A stretch of 64,000 bases of DNA from Hufsiella ginkgonis (GCF_009834915.1 NZ_WVHS01000001.1:1-64000), one strand, 5' to 3'; counted from the stretch's first letter, positions 32,331 through 41,668 are shown. A program made the numbers and translations. Notes: generated from the letters alone by a model not told the origin.

Positions 32331-35147
32331 TTACTTACTCAAATACATCGATTTCTCCTTATACAAATGTCTGAAGTAAGGGTCGTTCAGGTCTTTGATA
32401 AACCGGATCGCTTCACCGGTCGATTTCATCTCAGGGCCAAGCTGTTTATCCACCTCGGGGAATTTGTCAAAAGAGAATACCGGTTCTTTAATCGCGTATC
32501 CCTGGAGCTTACGCTCGATGGTAAAGTCTTTCAGCTTATTTACACCCAGCATGACCTTGGCCGCAATATTAATATAAGGTACGTCATATGCCTTCGCTAT
32601 GAAAGGAACCGTACGCGAGGCACGCGGGTTTGCCTCGATTACGTATACTTTTCCGTCTTTAATGGCGAACTGGATATTAAGCAGGCCCCGAACATTGAGG
32701 GCTTTCGCCAGCTTGACGGTATATTCTTCCATCTGGCTGATTTCACTGTCGGTGAGATCGAAGGGCGGAAGAACCGCACTTGAATCGCCTGAGTGAATAC
32801 CGGCAGGTTCGATATGCTCCATTAATCCCACGATGTGAACGTCGTCGCCATCGGAGATCGAGTCAGATTCCGCTTCTGCAGCACGATCGAGGAAGTGATC
32901 GATCAGTACCCGGTTCCCCGGGAGGTTACGCAGCAAGGTCACTACAGCTTTTTCAAGATCTTCATCGTTAATCACGATGCTCATCCCCTGTCCGCCCAAT
33001 ACGTAACTTGGACGAACCAACACCGGGTAGCCAACTTTACGCGCCACTTCGATGGCCTCTTCGGCGCTTTCGGCAACACCATATTTCGGATAAGGGATAT
33101 CGAGATCTTTCAGCAAGTCAGAAAAACGACCGCGATCTTCCGCAATATCCATGTTATCATAGGAAGTACCGATGATCTTAATACCATATTGGTGAAGTTT
33201 CTCGGCCATTTTCAGGGCTGTTTGACCGCCGAGCTGAACGATCACTCCTTCCGGTTTCTCCAGCTCGATGATCTCGCGTACATGTTCCCAGAAAACCGGC
33301 TCAAAATACAGCTTATCGGCCATATTGAAATCGGTAGAGACCGTTTCGGGATTACAGTTCACCATGATGGCTTGGTAGCCCGATTCCTTCGCGGCAAGCA
33401 AGCCGTGCACACACGAATAATCGAACTCGATCCCCTGGCCAATCCGGTTCGGACCGGAGCCAAGTACGATGATCTTCTTTTTATCGGATGAAACCGATTC
33501 GTTTTCGTCTTCGAAAGTAGAATAGTAATAGGGTGTTTTTGCCTGGAACTCGGCAGCGCAGGTATCTACCATCTTGTAGGAGCGGTTTATACCCAGCTCT
33601 TTCCTGCGGGCGTATACCTCGTCTTCACTGACGTTAGTTAATAACCAGGCGATCTGCGCATCAGAATAACCTTTTTGTTTTAGCGTCAGGAAGAAATCCT
33701 TGGGAATGTTTGTCAGCTGGTAGCGTTTAAGCTCCGCTTCCAGGCTAACCAACTCCTGGATCTGCACCAGGAACCAACGATCGATCTTTGTCGCTTTACG
33801 GATAGACTCGATGGGAACACCAAGGCTCATGGCATCTTTCACATGAAATAGTCTGTCCCAGCTTGGGTGTTCCAGGCTGTGCATGATCTCTTCGAGGTTC
33901 CTGCTCTGGCGGCCATCGGCGCCAAGTCCCAACCTGTTCGTTTCGAGGCTCTGGCATGCTTTCTGCAATGCTTCGATGAACGTGCGGCCGATAGCCATCA
34001 CCTCACCTACCGATTTCATCTGCAAGCCAAGCTCCTTATTGGCGCCCTTGAACTTATCGAAGTTCCAGCGCGGTATTTTCACGATCACGTAATCTAAGGT
34101 CGGCTCGAAGTAAGCCGAAGTTGTTTTGGTGATCTGGTTCTCGATTTCGTCGAGGTTATAGCCTATTGCCAGCTTGGCGGCAATCTTGGCGATCGGGTAA
34201 CCGGTGGCCTTGGAGGCCAGCGCGGAAGACCGCGAAACACGCGGGTTGATCTCGATCGCAATAATATCTTCTGTAGCGGGATCTACGGAGAACTGCACAT
34301 TACAACCGCCGGCAAAATTCCCGATCGAACGCATCATCAGGAGTGCCTGGTTCCGCATGGATTGGTAGCAGCGATCGCTGAGGGTCATGGCAGGTGCAAC
34401 CGTAATCGAGTCGCCGGTGTGGATGCCCATCGGGTCGAAGTTCTCGATGGAGCAGATAATGATCACATTGTCTTTACTGTCGCGAAGCAGTTCCAGCTCA
34501 TATTCTTTCCAGCCGAGCACCGCTTTCTCTACCAGCACTTCGTGTGTCGGTGATGCCTGGAGGCCACGGCTGAGTGCCGCGTCAAATTCTTCTTTCTTGT
34601 GCACGAACCCGCCACCAGTGCCGCCCAGGGTGTACGACGGCCGGATTACCAACGGAAAACCGATCTCTTGTGCAGCTTCTTTTCCTTCGAGAAATGAATT
34701 GGCGATCTTTGATTTCGCCACCCCTATACCAATATCTACCATCAATTGGCGGAAAGCTTCACGGTTTTCGGTCTTTTCAATCGCGGCGATGTCTACCCCG
34801 ATGATCTTCACGCCATATTTTTTCCACAAACCGCGCTCTTCCGCTTCGATGCAAAGATTTAACGCGGTCTGCCCGCCCATGGTTGGCAGGACTGCATCAA
34901 TCTTCTGTTCTGTGAGGATCCGTTCAATACTTTCACAGTTCAGCGGGAGCAGATAAACATGATCAGCGATCACTTTATCGGTCATGATTGTTGCGGGATT
35001 CGAATTGATGATCGAAACCTCGATCCCTTCCTCTTTCAGCGAAAGAGAAGCCTGTGACCCGGAATAGTCAAATTCGCAAGCCTGACCGATGATAATTGGA
35101 CCCGAACCTATGATCAGAACGGATTTAATAGAAGTGTTTTTTGGCAT
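32331..35147 (-). CDS. carB: Carbamoyl-phosphate synthase large subunit, no allosteric domain
   Basis: 938 residues from ATG 35147. Both ATP-grasp/CPSase repeats are complete: the first begins VLIIGSGPIIIGQACEFDYSGSQA, the second VLGSGPNRIGQGIEFDYSCVHG. The protein ends shortly after GPEMKSTGEAI, about where the E. coli enzyme (1073 residues) goes on into the MGS-like allosteric domain. That domain, which senses UMP, IMP and ornithine, is absent. An ATG at 35174 lies inside the -7 box (35172-35179), so it is not used. The small subunit carA is elsewhere. Confidence 0.95.
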   Translation of the reverse strand: MPKNTSIKSVLIIGSGPIIIGQACEFDYSGSQASLSLKEEGIEVSIINSNPATIMTDKVIADHVYLLPLNCESIERILTEQKIDAVLPTMGGQTALNLCIEAEERGLWKKYGVKIIGVDIAAIEKTENREAFRQLMVDIGIGVAKSKIANSFLEGKEAAQEIGFPLVIRPSYTLGGTGGGFVHKKEEFDAALSRGLQASPTHEVLVEKAVLGWKEYELELLRDSKDNVIIICSIENFDPMGIHTGDSITVAPAMTLSDRCYQSMRNQALLMMRSIGNFAGGCNVQFSVDPATEDIIAIEINPRVSRSSALASKATGYPIAKIAAKLAIGYNLDEIENQITKTTSAYFEPTLDYVIVKIPRWNFDKFKGANKELGLQMKSVGEVMAIGRTFIEALQKACQSLETNRLGLGADGRQSRNLEEIMHSLEHPSWDRLFHVKDAMSLGVPIESIRKATKIDRWFLVQIQELVSLEAELKRYQLTNIPKDFFLTLKQKGYSDAQIAWLLTNVSEDEVYARRKELGINRSYKMVDTCAAEFQAKTPYYYSTFEDENESVSSDKKKIIVLGSGPNRIGQGIEFDYSCVHGLLAAKESGYQAIMVNCNPETVSTDFNMADKLYFEPVFWEHVREIIELEKPEGVIVQLGGQTALKMAEKLHQYGIKIIGTSYDNMDIAEDRGRFSDLLKDLDIPYPKYGVAESAEEAIEVARKVGYPVLVRPSYVLGGQGMSIVINDEDLEKAVVTLLRNLPGNRVLIDHFLDRAAEAESDSISDGDDVHIVGLMEHIEPAGIHSGDSSAVLPPFDLTDSEISQMEEYTVKLAKALNVRGLLNIQFAIKDGKVYVIEANPRASRTVPFIAKAYDVPYINIAAKVMLGVNKLKDFTIERKLQGYAIKEPVFSFDKFPEVDKQLGPEMKSTGEAIRFIKDLNDPYFRHLYKEKSMYLSK

Positions 35148-35171
35148 ATTCCCGACTGGTTTATCGGGATG

Positions 35172-35179
35172 CAAAGATA
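35172..35179 (-). promoter_or_regulatory. -7 box of carB
   Basis: TATCTTTG on the minus strand, about 25 bases before the ATG 35147. The -33 element is not clear. Confidence 0.45.
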
Positions 35180-35223
35180 GCGTTTTATTACCTTACCGGC
35201 GGATAAAATTGAAAAAGGTCAGG

Positions 35224-36219
35224 TTATCTCCCCGGCGCCCCAAGGTTTAGCGCAAGCGGTAAGGTAACCGCCACACGAACCGGGATCCCATGCTGCCGGC
35301 CAGGTTTCCAGTTACGCGATATACGAAGCGTTCTTATGGCCTCCTCATCTATGGAGGGAGAAACAGACCTGAGCACTTTAATATCTGAGACAGATCCATC
35401 TTTCTCCACAACGAACGACAGGATCACTCTCCCCGAAACACCGGTTTTTATAGCATCGGCCGGGTACCTGAACGTGCGCTGTACAAAACGCAAAAACCCT
35501 TGTTCCCCGCCGTTAAATTCGGGAGGTTCCTCGTTCTTGCGATACTCATAAGTTGTTTCATCGCTTAAAGTAGCCACGCCAGAGACAAATTTTCCCGCGC
35601 TAAACAGCTCTTCATAGCGGTTGCCGGTTTTAAGAAAAGCCCCTTTCCAGGTACCTTCCTTTACGCCGTCGCGGATATCACCCTCTTCTTCAACGCTCTT
35701 TTCCGGTCCCGAAATCACTTTAATATGCCCGTTCCCGTTCTCCACCGTCTGTACACCGGTTGAATCGTAGTAGGAAATGATCTTATAGTAGATGGTTTTC
35801 TTTAGGTCAAACAGCTGGGCGGTGCCGGTGTCGCCGTACTCCAGCGTCTTTTGGACCTTTCCATTTTCGTAGTAATAAACGGCGGGTCCCCTTGGTACGT
35901 TCCGTTCATAGGTAACCACTTCCTGTTTACTACCCGACTTGTAGTAGGACAATACCGTCCCCTCCAGCACCGGTGCCGGTTCAAAAGCAGAAACATGCCC
36001 TACCCGCTTATACTTATTATCCTTGCGGTAAAACTCCAGGAGGTTAAAAAGCGTGCTCCCGGAATCAGGCTCCTGGATCACACGAACATAATCGGCACTG
36101 TCGATCGATTTAACAAACCGACCGTTATCCTTTAAGAAATATATATTTTGTCGCTTTTGCGCAAAAACTTGCACAACACTGAGAAAGAGAAAAAATAAAA
36201 AAATACCGGGGGCTTTCAT
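35224..36219 (-). CDS. Periplasmic TonB-C domain protein with toxin/YwqK-like repeats
   Basis: 331 residues. A signal peptide (about 1-20, ending VFAQ) is followed by a central region with YYKSGSKQEVVTYERNVPRGPAVYYYENGKVQKTLEYGD-type repeats resembling MORN/YwqK antitoxin-like motifs. The C-terminal TonB_C domain runs from about 238 to 331 (PPEFNGGEQGFLRFVQRTFRYPADAIKTGVSGRVILSFVVEKDGSVSDIKVLRS). There is no N-terminal membrane anchor like that of TonB, so it is probably soluble in the periplasm or lipid-free. The start is 4 bases after fabF on the same strand. Confidence 0.8.
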   Translation of the reverse strand: MKAPGIFLFFLFLSVVQVFAQKRQNIYFLKDNGRFVKSIDSADYVRVIQEPDSGSTLFNLLEFYRKDNKYKRVGHVSAFEPAPVLEGTVLSYYKSGSKQEVVTYERNVPRGPAVYYYENGKVQKTLEYGDTGTAQLFDLKKTIYYKIISYYDSTGVQTVENGNGHIKVISGPEKSVEEEGDIRDGVKEGTWKGAFLKTGNRYEELFSAGKFVSGVATLSDETTYEYRKNEEPPEFNGGEQGFLRFVQRTFRYPADAIKTGVSGRVILSFVVEKDGSVSDIKVLRSVSPSIDEEAIRTLRISRNWKPGRQHGIPVRVAVTLPLALNLGAPGR

Positions 36220-36222
36220 CTC

Positions 36223-37467
36223 TCAGATCTTTTTAAACACCACTATACCGTTGTGCCCGCCGAATCCAAAGGTGTTGCTCATCGCCACATTTACCTCCGC
36301 GGGCAGCGCCTTACCGGTTACGATCTGCAGGTGCGCCGGGATGGCAGGATCGAGCTCAGTGGTGTTTATCGTTGGTGGGATCACGCTGTCTCTCATCGCC
36401 AGGAGGGTGATAACGGCCTCGATGGCACCGGCGGCTCCCAATAAGTGGCCGGTCATCGACTTGGTTGCGCTTACTTTTAATTTCGGTTTTGTGTCGCCGG
36501 CAAGATTTAATACGGCATGGATCTCCGAAAGATCGCCAACAGGCGTAGAGGTCGCATGGGCATTCAGGTAATCAACATCTGCAATGGTAAGGCCTGCTTC
36601 TTCAAGCGCCAGCTGCATGGCTTTAGCCGCACCAAGTCCTTCGGGATGCGTAGAGGTCATGTGGTAAGCATCGGCCGTCATGGCAGCGCCGCCAACTTCC
36701 CCGTAGATCTTCGCGCCGCGCTTAACGGCATGTTCATATTCTTCCAGCACCAAAGCGCCGGCTCCCTCTCCCATTACGAAACCATCGCGGCTTACGTCGA
36801 ACGGCCTGGATGCGTGAGCGGGATCATCATTACGCACCGACATTGCCTTCATGGCCGCAAAACCGCCGATCGACGCAGGCGTGATACCTGCTTCCGAACC
36901 GCCGGTCACCATGATCTTCGCCTTGCCCAGGCGGATATAGTTGAACGCATCCATGATGGCCGTATTGGACGTGGCACAAGCCGATACCGCCGTATAATTA
37001 ATACCCATATAGCCATGGCGGATGGAGATCATGCCCGACGCCATGTTTACGAGCAGCTTCGGAATAAAGAAAGGACTGAAACGGGGAGATCCGTTGCCGC
37101 GCGCGTATTCTACCACCTGCTCCTCGTAGGTATCCAATCCCCCCTGGCCGGATCCCCAGATCACGCCAACATCGAAAGGATCCATCGCTGCGAGATCGAA
37201 ACCCGAATCCCTGATCGCTTCGTCTGACGCTACAAGCGCATATTGTGTGAACAGGTCGGTCCGTTTCAGCATCCCGCGGTCGATAAACGCCGACGGATCA
37301 AAATCTTTCAGCTCACAGGCCAGCTGCGTTCTGAACAAAGAGGCATCAAAACGCGTAATGGGGCCTGCCGCACTTTTGCCGGCCACTACGTTTTGCCAAA
37401 AGGTATTCACTTCATTGCCAAGCGGCGTTAATACCCCAATACCGGTAACTACTACTCTTTTCAACAT
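36223..37467 (-). CDS. fabF: 3-oxoacyl-[acyl-carrier-protein] synthase II
   Basis: About 414 residues from ATG 37467 (MLKRVVVTGIGVLTPLG). The catalytic Cys is in VSACATSNTAI (about 163), with the two His of the triad in LNAHATSTPVGD and SATKSMTGHLLGAAG. FabF condenses malonyl-ACP with acyl-ACP during fatty-acid elongation. The longer frame to 37491 starts inside a -7 box (37489-37496, minus), so I use the inner ATG. The gene is 3 bases upstream of the TonB-C gene and divergent from the thioesterase. Confidence 0.93.
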   Translation of the reverse strand: MLKRVVVTGIGVLTPLGNEVNTFWQNVVAGKSAAGPITRFDASLFRTQLACELKDFDPSAFIDRGMLKRTDLFTQYALVASDEAIRDSGFDLAAMDPFDVGVIWGSGQGGLDTYEEQVVEYARGNGSPRFSPFFIPKLLVNMASGMISIRHGYMGINYTAVSACATSNTAIMDAFNYIRLGKAKIMVTGGSEAGITPASIGGFAAMKAMSVRNDDPAHASRPFDVSRDGFVMGEGAGALVLEEYEHAVKRGAKIYGEVGGAAMTADAYHMTSTHPEGLGAAKAMQLALEEAGLTIADVDYLNAHATSTPVGDLSEIHAVLNLAGDTKPKLKVSATKSMTGHLLGAAGAIEAVITLLAMRDSVIPPTINTTELDPAIPAHLQIVTGKALPAEVNVAMSNTFGFGGHNGIVVFKKI

Positions 37468-37488
37468 GGTTGTAAAATTAAATCGCGA

Positions 37489-37496
37489 CAAAGATA
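37489..37496 (-). promoter_or_regulatory. -7 box of fabF
   Basis: TATCTTTG on the minus strand. A plus-strand -7-like TATATTTG is at 37517-37524, giving a divergent arrangement with the thioesterase gene at 37622. Confidence 0.45.
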
Positions 37497-37621
37497 ATCA
37501 ATTAAATACCAATCGGTATATTTGTTAAAAACCTGCCGCATAAATCGGCACAAGTATAGGAAGAATTGCCTGCCGCAACCCCAAAACCGGGAGTTTTTAA
37601 CAATCAAGAAATCAAATAGAT

Positions 37622-38074
37622 ATGGAAAATAAAGTTACTGACAGCCTTAAAGAACAGCTAAACCAGGTCATTACCCGGTCGCCATCGGCATTTATGCTGT
37701 GGCTGGGGCCGGTGCTGCGGGCTGTGGATGAGGGCTCGCTGACCTTCGAGTTTACCGTGGCACGGCACATGACCAACCCGGCAGGAACCCTCCATGGCGG
37801 CATGACGGCAGCCATTATGGACGATATCGTGGGCGCAACGATCCTTAGCCTGGGGCGGCAGCATTTTTTTACTACCATTAATAATGCGATCGATTACCTC
37901 TCCCCCGCCAAAGAAGGCGACGTGATCACCGCCAAAACCCAAGTGATACGGGCAGGCCGGCAAGTGATTAACGTGCAGTTCGAGCTCTGGAACCTCCCCA
38001 GAAAAAGATTGCTTGCCCGCGGATATTCCAACGCACTGAGAACGGAAATAGAAGTACCGGAATCGTTCAGGTAG
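37622..38074 (+). CDS. Hotdog-fold thioesterase (PaaI/4HBT-like)
   Basis: 150 residues. The TLHGGMTAAIMDDIVGATILSL region (about 57-78) is the hotdog signature with the catalytic Asp/Glu region, and NAIDYLSPAKEGDVITAKTQV forms the second half. Such enzymes hydrolyse acyl-CoA or acyl-ACP thioesters; the substrate is unknown. It lies divergently from fabF, so a link to fatty-acid metabolism is possible. A repetitive intergenic element follows. Confidence 0.85.
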   Translation: MENKVTDSLKEQLNQVITRSPSAFMLWLGPVLRAVDEGSLTFEFTVARHMTNPAGTLHGGMTAAIMDDIVGATILSLGRQHFFTTINNAIDYLSPAKEGDVITAKTQVIRAGRQVINVQFELWNLPRKRLLARGYSNALRTEIEVPESFR

Positions 38075-38075
38075 T

Positions 38076-38276
38076 TGTTGGTCATTAGTAATCAGTTATC
38101 AGTGGTCAGTTATCAGTTCTCGTGTGGCGTTATACAGGAACCGTTTGCTCACCACCGATCGCTGATCACTAATTACCGATCACTAAGCTGGTCACTAAGA
38201 GCTGACCACTAATAACTGATAACTGACCACTGAAAACTGACCACTGATTACTGATAACTGATTACTGATTACCGAT
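38076..38276. repeat. Imperfect large inverted repeat of CTGATAACTGACCACT units
   Basis: About 200 bases. The left arm (38078-38117) and the right arm (about 38208-38275) are complementary over most of their length, and both are built from shorter repeats of ACTGATAACTGA and GACCACTGA/TCAGTGGTC. Spacing is irregular, so it is not CRISPR. It is an intergenic palindromic element of a kind common in Bacteroidota genomes, and could form a large hairpin after the thioesterase gene. Confidence 0.75.
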
Positions 38277-38332
38277 TCCCCCCAAACCTTTTCCCTTTTC
38301 CGCCGTTAATACAACCACCAGTATTAACCAAC

Positions 38333-38461
38333 ATGAATAACTTTTTCAGAACCATCATCGCCGGCTACGGCGCCAAAAAACTGGGCGGCGGCTGCTTCTC
38401 AACCATCATTATCTTTATCGTGATCTACTGGCTGCTCGGCCAATGCAACCATCCTGTGTAA
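38333..38461 (+). CDS. 42-residue membrane protein, unknown function
   Basis: ATG 38333 to TAA 38461. The N-terminal half contains GYGAKKLGGGCFS; a transmembrane helix follows (about 23-36, STIIIFIVIYWLLG) and the tail is QCNHPV. The conserved Gly-rich AKKLGGGC pattern and single helix suggest a real small gene. Function is unknown. It is followed 7 bases later by the next ORF on the same strand. Confidence 0.6.
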   Translation: MNNFFRTIIAGYGAKKLGGGCFSTIIIFIVIYWLLGQCNHPV

Positions 38462-38468
38462 ACAAAGT

Positions 38469-38744
38469 GTGAAAAATACACTCACGCATGCTAACCTTAA
38501 ATTTAAAGCGTTAGTACTGGTAAATACAGTTGATATGGCTATCGAAAGCGGATACATCGAATCACTGCAGGAATCAGTAGTAAAACACGACGTGCAGTTC
38601 ATTACCGGCAACCTGGAAGCAATCGCTTATAACCGGGAACATCCGGAGATCACCGAGCTCATCATGATCACCAAACAAACGTGTATCGATGAAGGATACA
38701 CCATTTACAACCCAAAAGCCGCGATATTAGCGTTTTTAAATTAA
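38469..38744 (+). CDS. Conserved small protein, unknown function
   Basis: 91 residues from a GTG start at 38469, no signal or membrane segment, mixed alpha/beta. Features are NTVDMAIESGYIESLQESVVKHDVQFITGNLEAIAYNREHPEITELIMI. I do not recognise the family. It is probably in the same transcript as the 42-residue membrane protein. Confidence 0.5.
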   Translation: MKNTLTHANLKFKALVLVNTVDMAIESGYIESLQESVVKHDVQFITGNLEAIAYNREHPEITELIMITKQTCIDEGYTIYNPKAAILAFLN

Positions 38745-38819
38745 TTTACACTTAATTCACATCTTTTAACACTTCTTTAACTATTAATACGGGGAATCTT
38801 ACGTTTATTTGATTCACAT

Positions 38820-38850
38820 TTGTATAACTAAGAACTTAGTTATACATTTG
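38820..38850 (+). promoter_or_regulatory. Promoter with 26-bp palindromic operator
   Basis: -33 TTG at 38820-38822, -7 TACATTTG at 38843-38850, spacing 20. The spacer and flanking bases form a perfect inverted repeat with arms TGTATAACTAAG (38821-38832) and CTTAGTTATACA (38835-38846) around AA. Any dimeric repressor bound here would block the polymerase directly. The ATG of the barrel gene is 20 bases downstream of the -7. Confidence 0.7.
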
Positions 38851-38870
38851 AATAACTTAAACCAACCTGT

Positions 38871-41663
38871 ATGAAAGTTACCCTTGCGGCCGTTCTCCTA
38901 AGCCTGTGCTCCCTATGGGCTAAGGCGCAAAACACCAACTCGATTAATGGGGCCGTGGCAGACACCGCTTCCTTTATTAAACTTTACAATTCTTCTGTCA
39001 GCGTATTAAACGCGAAGGATTCGACGCTCGTAAAATTTACCCGGGCGGGCGCTAATGGCGCGTTTACTATCGGCGGGCTTCCTAAGGGAAAGTTTATCCT
39101 ACTGGTCACCTATCCGAAATATACAGATTATGTAGAGAACTTCTCATTCGATGCAGACGGAAGTACCCATGATTTCGGCAGTATTAACCTCTTTCTGAAG
39201 GCAAAGTTACTGGCAGATATCATGATAAAGGGCAACGTAACCGCCATCAAGATCAAAGGTGATACCACGGAATATAATGCCAAAGCTTATAGTATACAGC
39301 CTAACTCGAAAGTGGAGGACCTGCTTAAACAGCTTCCCGGGATCCAGGTGGACAAAGACGGTAAGATCACCGCCCAGGGTCAAACGGTAAGCAAGGTGCT
39401 TGTAGACGGTGAGGAATTTTTCGGCGACGACCCCACACTGGTCACCAAGAACCTGCGCGGGGATATGGTAGATAAGGTACAGCTCTACGATAAAAAGAGC
39501 GACCAGGCGACTTTTACCGGGATCGACGACGGCGTTAAAAACAAGACCATTAATATCAAGCTGAAAGAAAACGCAAAAAATGGTTACTTCGGCAAGCTTG
39601 ATGGCGGATCTACCGCCGATCCTTACTACCAGGGGCAGGCGATGTTTAACGCCTTTAAGGCGAAACAAAAAGCTTCGGCCTACGGCACCATCGGTAACAC
39701 CGGTAAAACAGGGCTGGGCTGGGAGGATGCCAATAAATACAGCTCCGGGAGCGGAGGCGTTGAAATGGTCGACGGCGGCTTTATGATCTCCGGCGGAGGC
39801 GACGACCTCGAATCGTTTGGCGGCAGGTACAACGGAGAGGGACTGCCGCTTGCCCGCACAGGCGGCGTGCATTATGACAGTAAATGGAATAACGACAAGG
39901 AAACGATCAATACCAACTACAAGATCGGCTCACTGGGTGTGGAAGGCTATAAAGACATCCTGAACCAGAATTCGCTTGGCGGCACTTTTATCACCAGCAA
40001 CTCTAACCAGCAATTTGATAACTACATGTTCAGGCATAAGCTCGATGCTGCTTACACGATCAAACTGGATACCACTTCAAACCTGAAGATCACGATGGAC
40101 GGTACCTTAAAAAACTCGGAAACAAAAACGCACTACAATGCGGAAAGTTTCCGCGACGATATTACGAAGCTGAACACCAACGACCGTAACCTCACCAACG
40201 ACTCAAAACAAAAGACCGCCAACTTCACCGCTTTCTATACCAAGAAACTCAAAAAGACAGGACGCACGCTTTCTGTGAACCTTGCACAGAATTTTAATGA
40301 CAACAGTACAGACGGATACCTGAAGTCGACCACGGATATTTACAATTCCGGCGGCAGCGTATCGAGCACGCAAACCATCGACCAGTACAAGGTGACCGAT
40401 ATCGTAAGCTCGTCTACCAATACCACCATTACGTATACCGAGCCGCTGTCGAAACTACTTTCGATCGTGTTCAACTACTCGCTGGGTATCAGCAACAGTT
40501 CTGCCGACCGCAAGTCTTTTAACCAGTCGGCGCCCGGAAAGTATGATGTGCTCGATAATATTTACAGTAATGATTTCACCTTAAGCCAGCTTTCCAACCA
40601 GGGGGGTGCCATCTTCAACTATAAAAAAGATAAAACGCTGGTTAACTTCGGCACACGCGCCACGGCAGTAGACTTTAACCAGAAAGACGAATATACCGGG
40701 AAAAAATATGACCGCAGCTTCCTCAACTGGTACCCGCAGGCAAGCTACCAGTACAAGTTTTCAGCACAAAAATCCGTTCGCCTTGCGTACAACGGGAACA
40801 CCACGCAACCAAACCTCGACCAGGTACAGCCGGTTAGGGTGAACAACGACCCACTGAACATCACTCTTGGAAATCCCGACCTGAAGCCCTCGTTCCGGAA
40901 CAATATCAACCTGAGCTATAATACTTATAAGGTATTAAGCTCACAATCTTTTTACATCAGCGGTTCTTACGGGTTTACCATGAACCCTATCGTGAACAAC
41001 CGCACCACCAATACCAACACCGGCGAAAGCACCACGCAGGCCGTTAACCTCGACAAAGATTCCAGGAACTATAGCGTTTACAGTTACATCGACCGTAAGT
41101 TTAAAGGGATAAATGTTGGCTTGAACGGTAGTGTGAACGGTAACACCTCTTTCAACTATGTAAATGGCGACCTGAACGAACTGCGCTCGAACAGCTACTC
41201 GATCGGCATTAATTTCAATAAGTACGTTACCAAAAAATACGATTTCTATGGATCCATCGGGCCTGCATACAACACCCAGGAATCGTCGCTGCAAAAAGAC
41301 CGGAACAACAACGGGCGTTCCGTTAACGGCTACAGCGGCATGAACATCTACCTGCCGGGGAAATTACAGTTCAACTATGAGCTCAACTACGAATGGCGCG
41401 CCAAAACACAATCGTTTAACGAAGATTTCAGCCGTGTGCTGATGAATACCACGCTCAGCAAGAAATTCCTGAAACAGGAAAACCTGAAGTTCTCCGTTTC
41501 CGGGAACGATATCTTTAACCAGAACCGTGGTTTTTCGAGAAACAACTCCATTGGGTTATTGTCGCAAACCAGCTATAATACCATCAAACGATATTTCTTA
41601 TTTTCCCTGGCCTGGGATTTCAGTAAAATGGGTGGCGCAGCCCCCGCAGCACCAAAAAATTAA
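38871..41663 (+). CDS. Outer-membrane beta-barrel protein, TonB-receptor-like
   Basis: 930 residues. Signal peptide (about 1-20, cleavage near AKAQ), a carboxypeptidase-regulatory-like beta-sandwich (about 22-110; GAFTIGGLPKGKFILLVTYPKY), a plug-like region (about 120-230; VEDLLKQLPGIQVDKDGKI, then VLVDGEEFFGDDPTLVTKNLRGDMV) and a long beta-barrel (about 240-930) are seen. It resembles the OMP_b-brl_3 family of Bacteroidota. The substrate is unknown. It is transcribed from the palindromic promoter and followed 5 bases later by the GLPGLI gene. Confidence 0.88.
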   Translation: MKVTLAAVLLSLCSLWAKAQNTNSINGAVADTASFIKLYNSSVSVLNAKDSTLVKFTRAGANGAFTIGGLPKGKFILLVTYPKYTDYVENFSFDADGSTHDFGSINLFLKAKLLADIMIKGNVTAIKIKGDTTEYNAKAYSIQPNSKVEDLLKQLPGIQVDKDGKITAQGQTVSKVLVDGEEFFGDDPTLVTKNLRGDMVDKVQLYDKKSDQATFTGIDDGVKNKTINIKLKENAKNGYFGKLDGGSTADPYYQGQAMFNAFKAKQKASAYGTIGNTGKTGLGWEDANKYSSGSGGVEMVDGGFMISGGGDDLESFGGRYNGEGLPLARTGGVHYDSKWNNDKETINTNYKIGSLGVEGYKDILNQNSLGGTFITSNSNQQFDNYMFRHKLDAAYTIKLDTTSNLKITMDGTLKNSETKTHYNAESFRDDITKLNTNDRNLTNDSKQKTANFTAFYTKKLKKTGRTLSVNLAQNFNDNSTDGYLKSTTDIYNSGGSVSSTQTIDQYKVTDIVSSSTNTTITYTEPLSKLLSIVFNYSLGISNSSADRKSFNQSAPGKYDVLDNIYSNDFTLSQLSNQGGAIFNYKKDKTLVNFGTRATAVDFNQKDEYTGKKYDRSFLNWYPQASYQYKFSAQKSVRLAYNGNTTQPNLDQVQPVRVNNDPLNITLGNPDLKPSFRNNINLSYNTYKVLSSQSFYISGSYGFTMNPIVNNRTTNTNTGESTTQAVNLDKDSRNYSVYSYIDRKFKGINVGLNGSVNGNTSFNYVNGDLNELRSNSYSIGINFNKYVTKKYDFYGSIGPAYNTQESSLQKDRNNNGRSVNGYSGMNIYLPGKLQFNYELNYEWRAKTQSFNEDFSRVLMNTTLSKKFLKQENLKFSVSGNDIFNQNRGFSRNNSIGLLSQTSYNTIKRYFLFSLAWDFSKMGGAAPAAPKN

Positions 41664-41668
41664 CGACC

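Noticed and set aside
38076-38276. CRISPR array
   Set aside because: The repeated units are short, irregularly spaced and form inverted arms; there are no equal-length spacers and no cas genes in the window.
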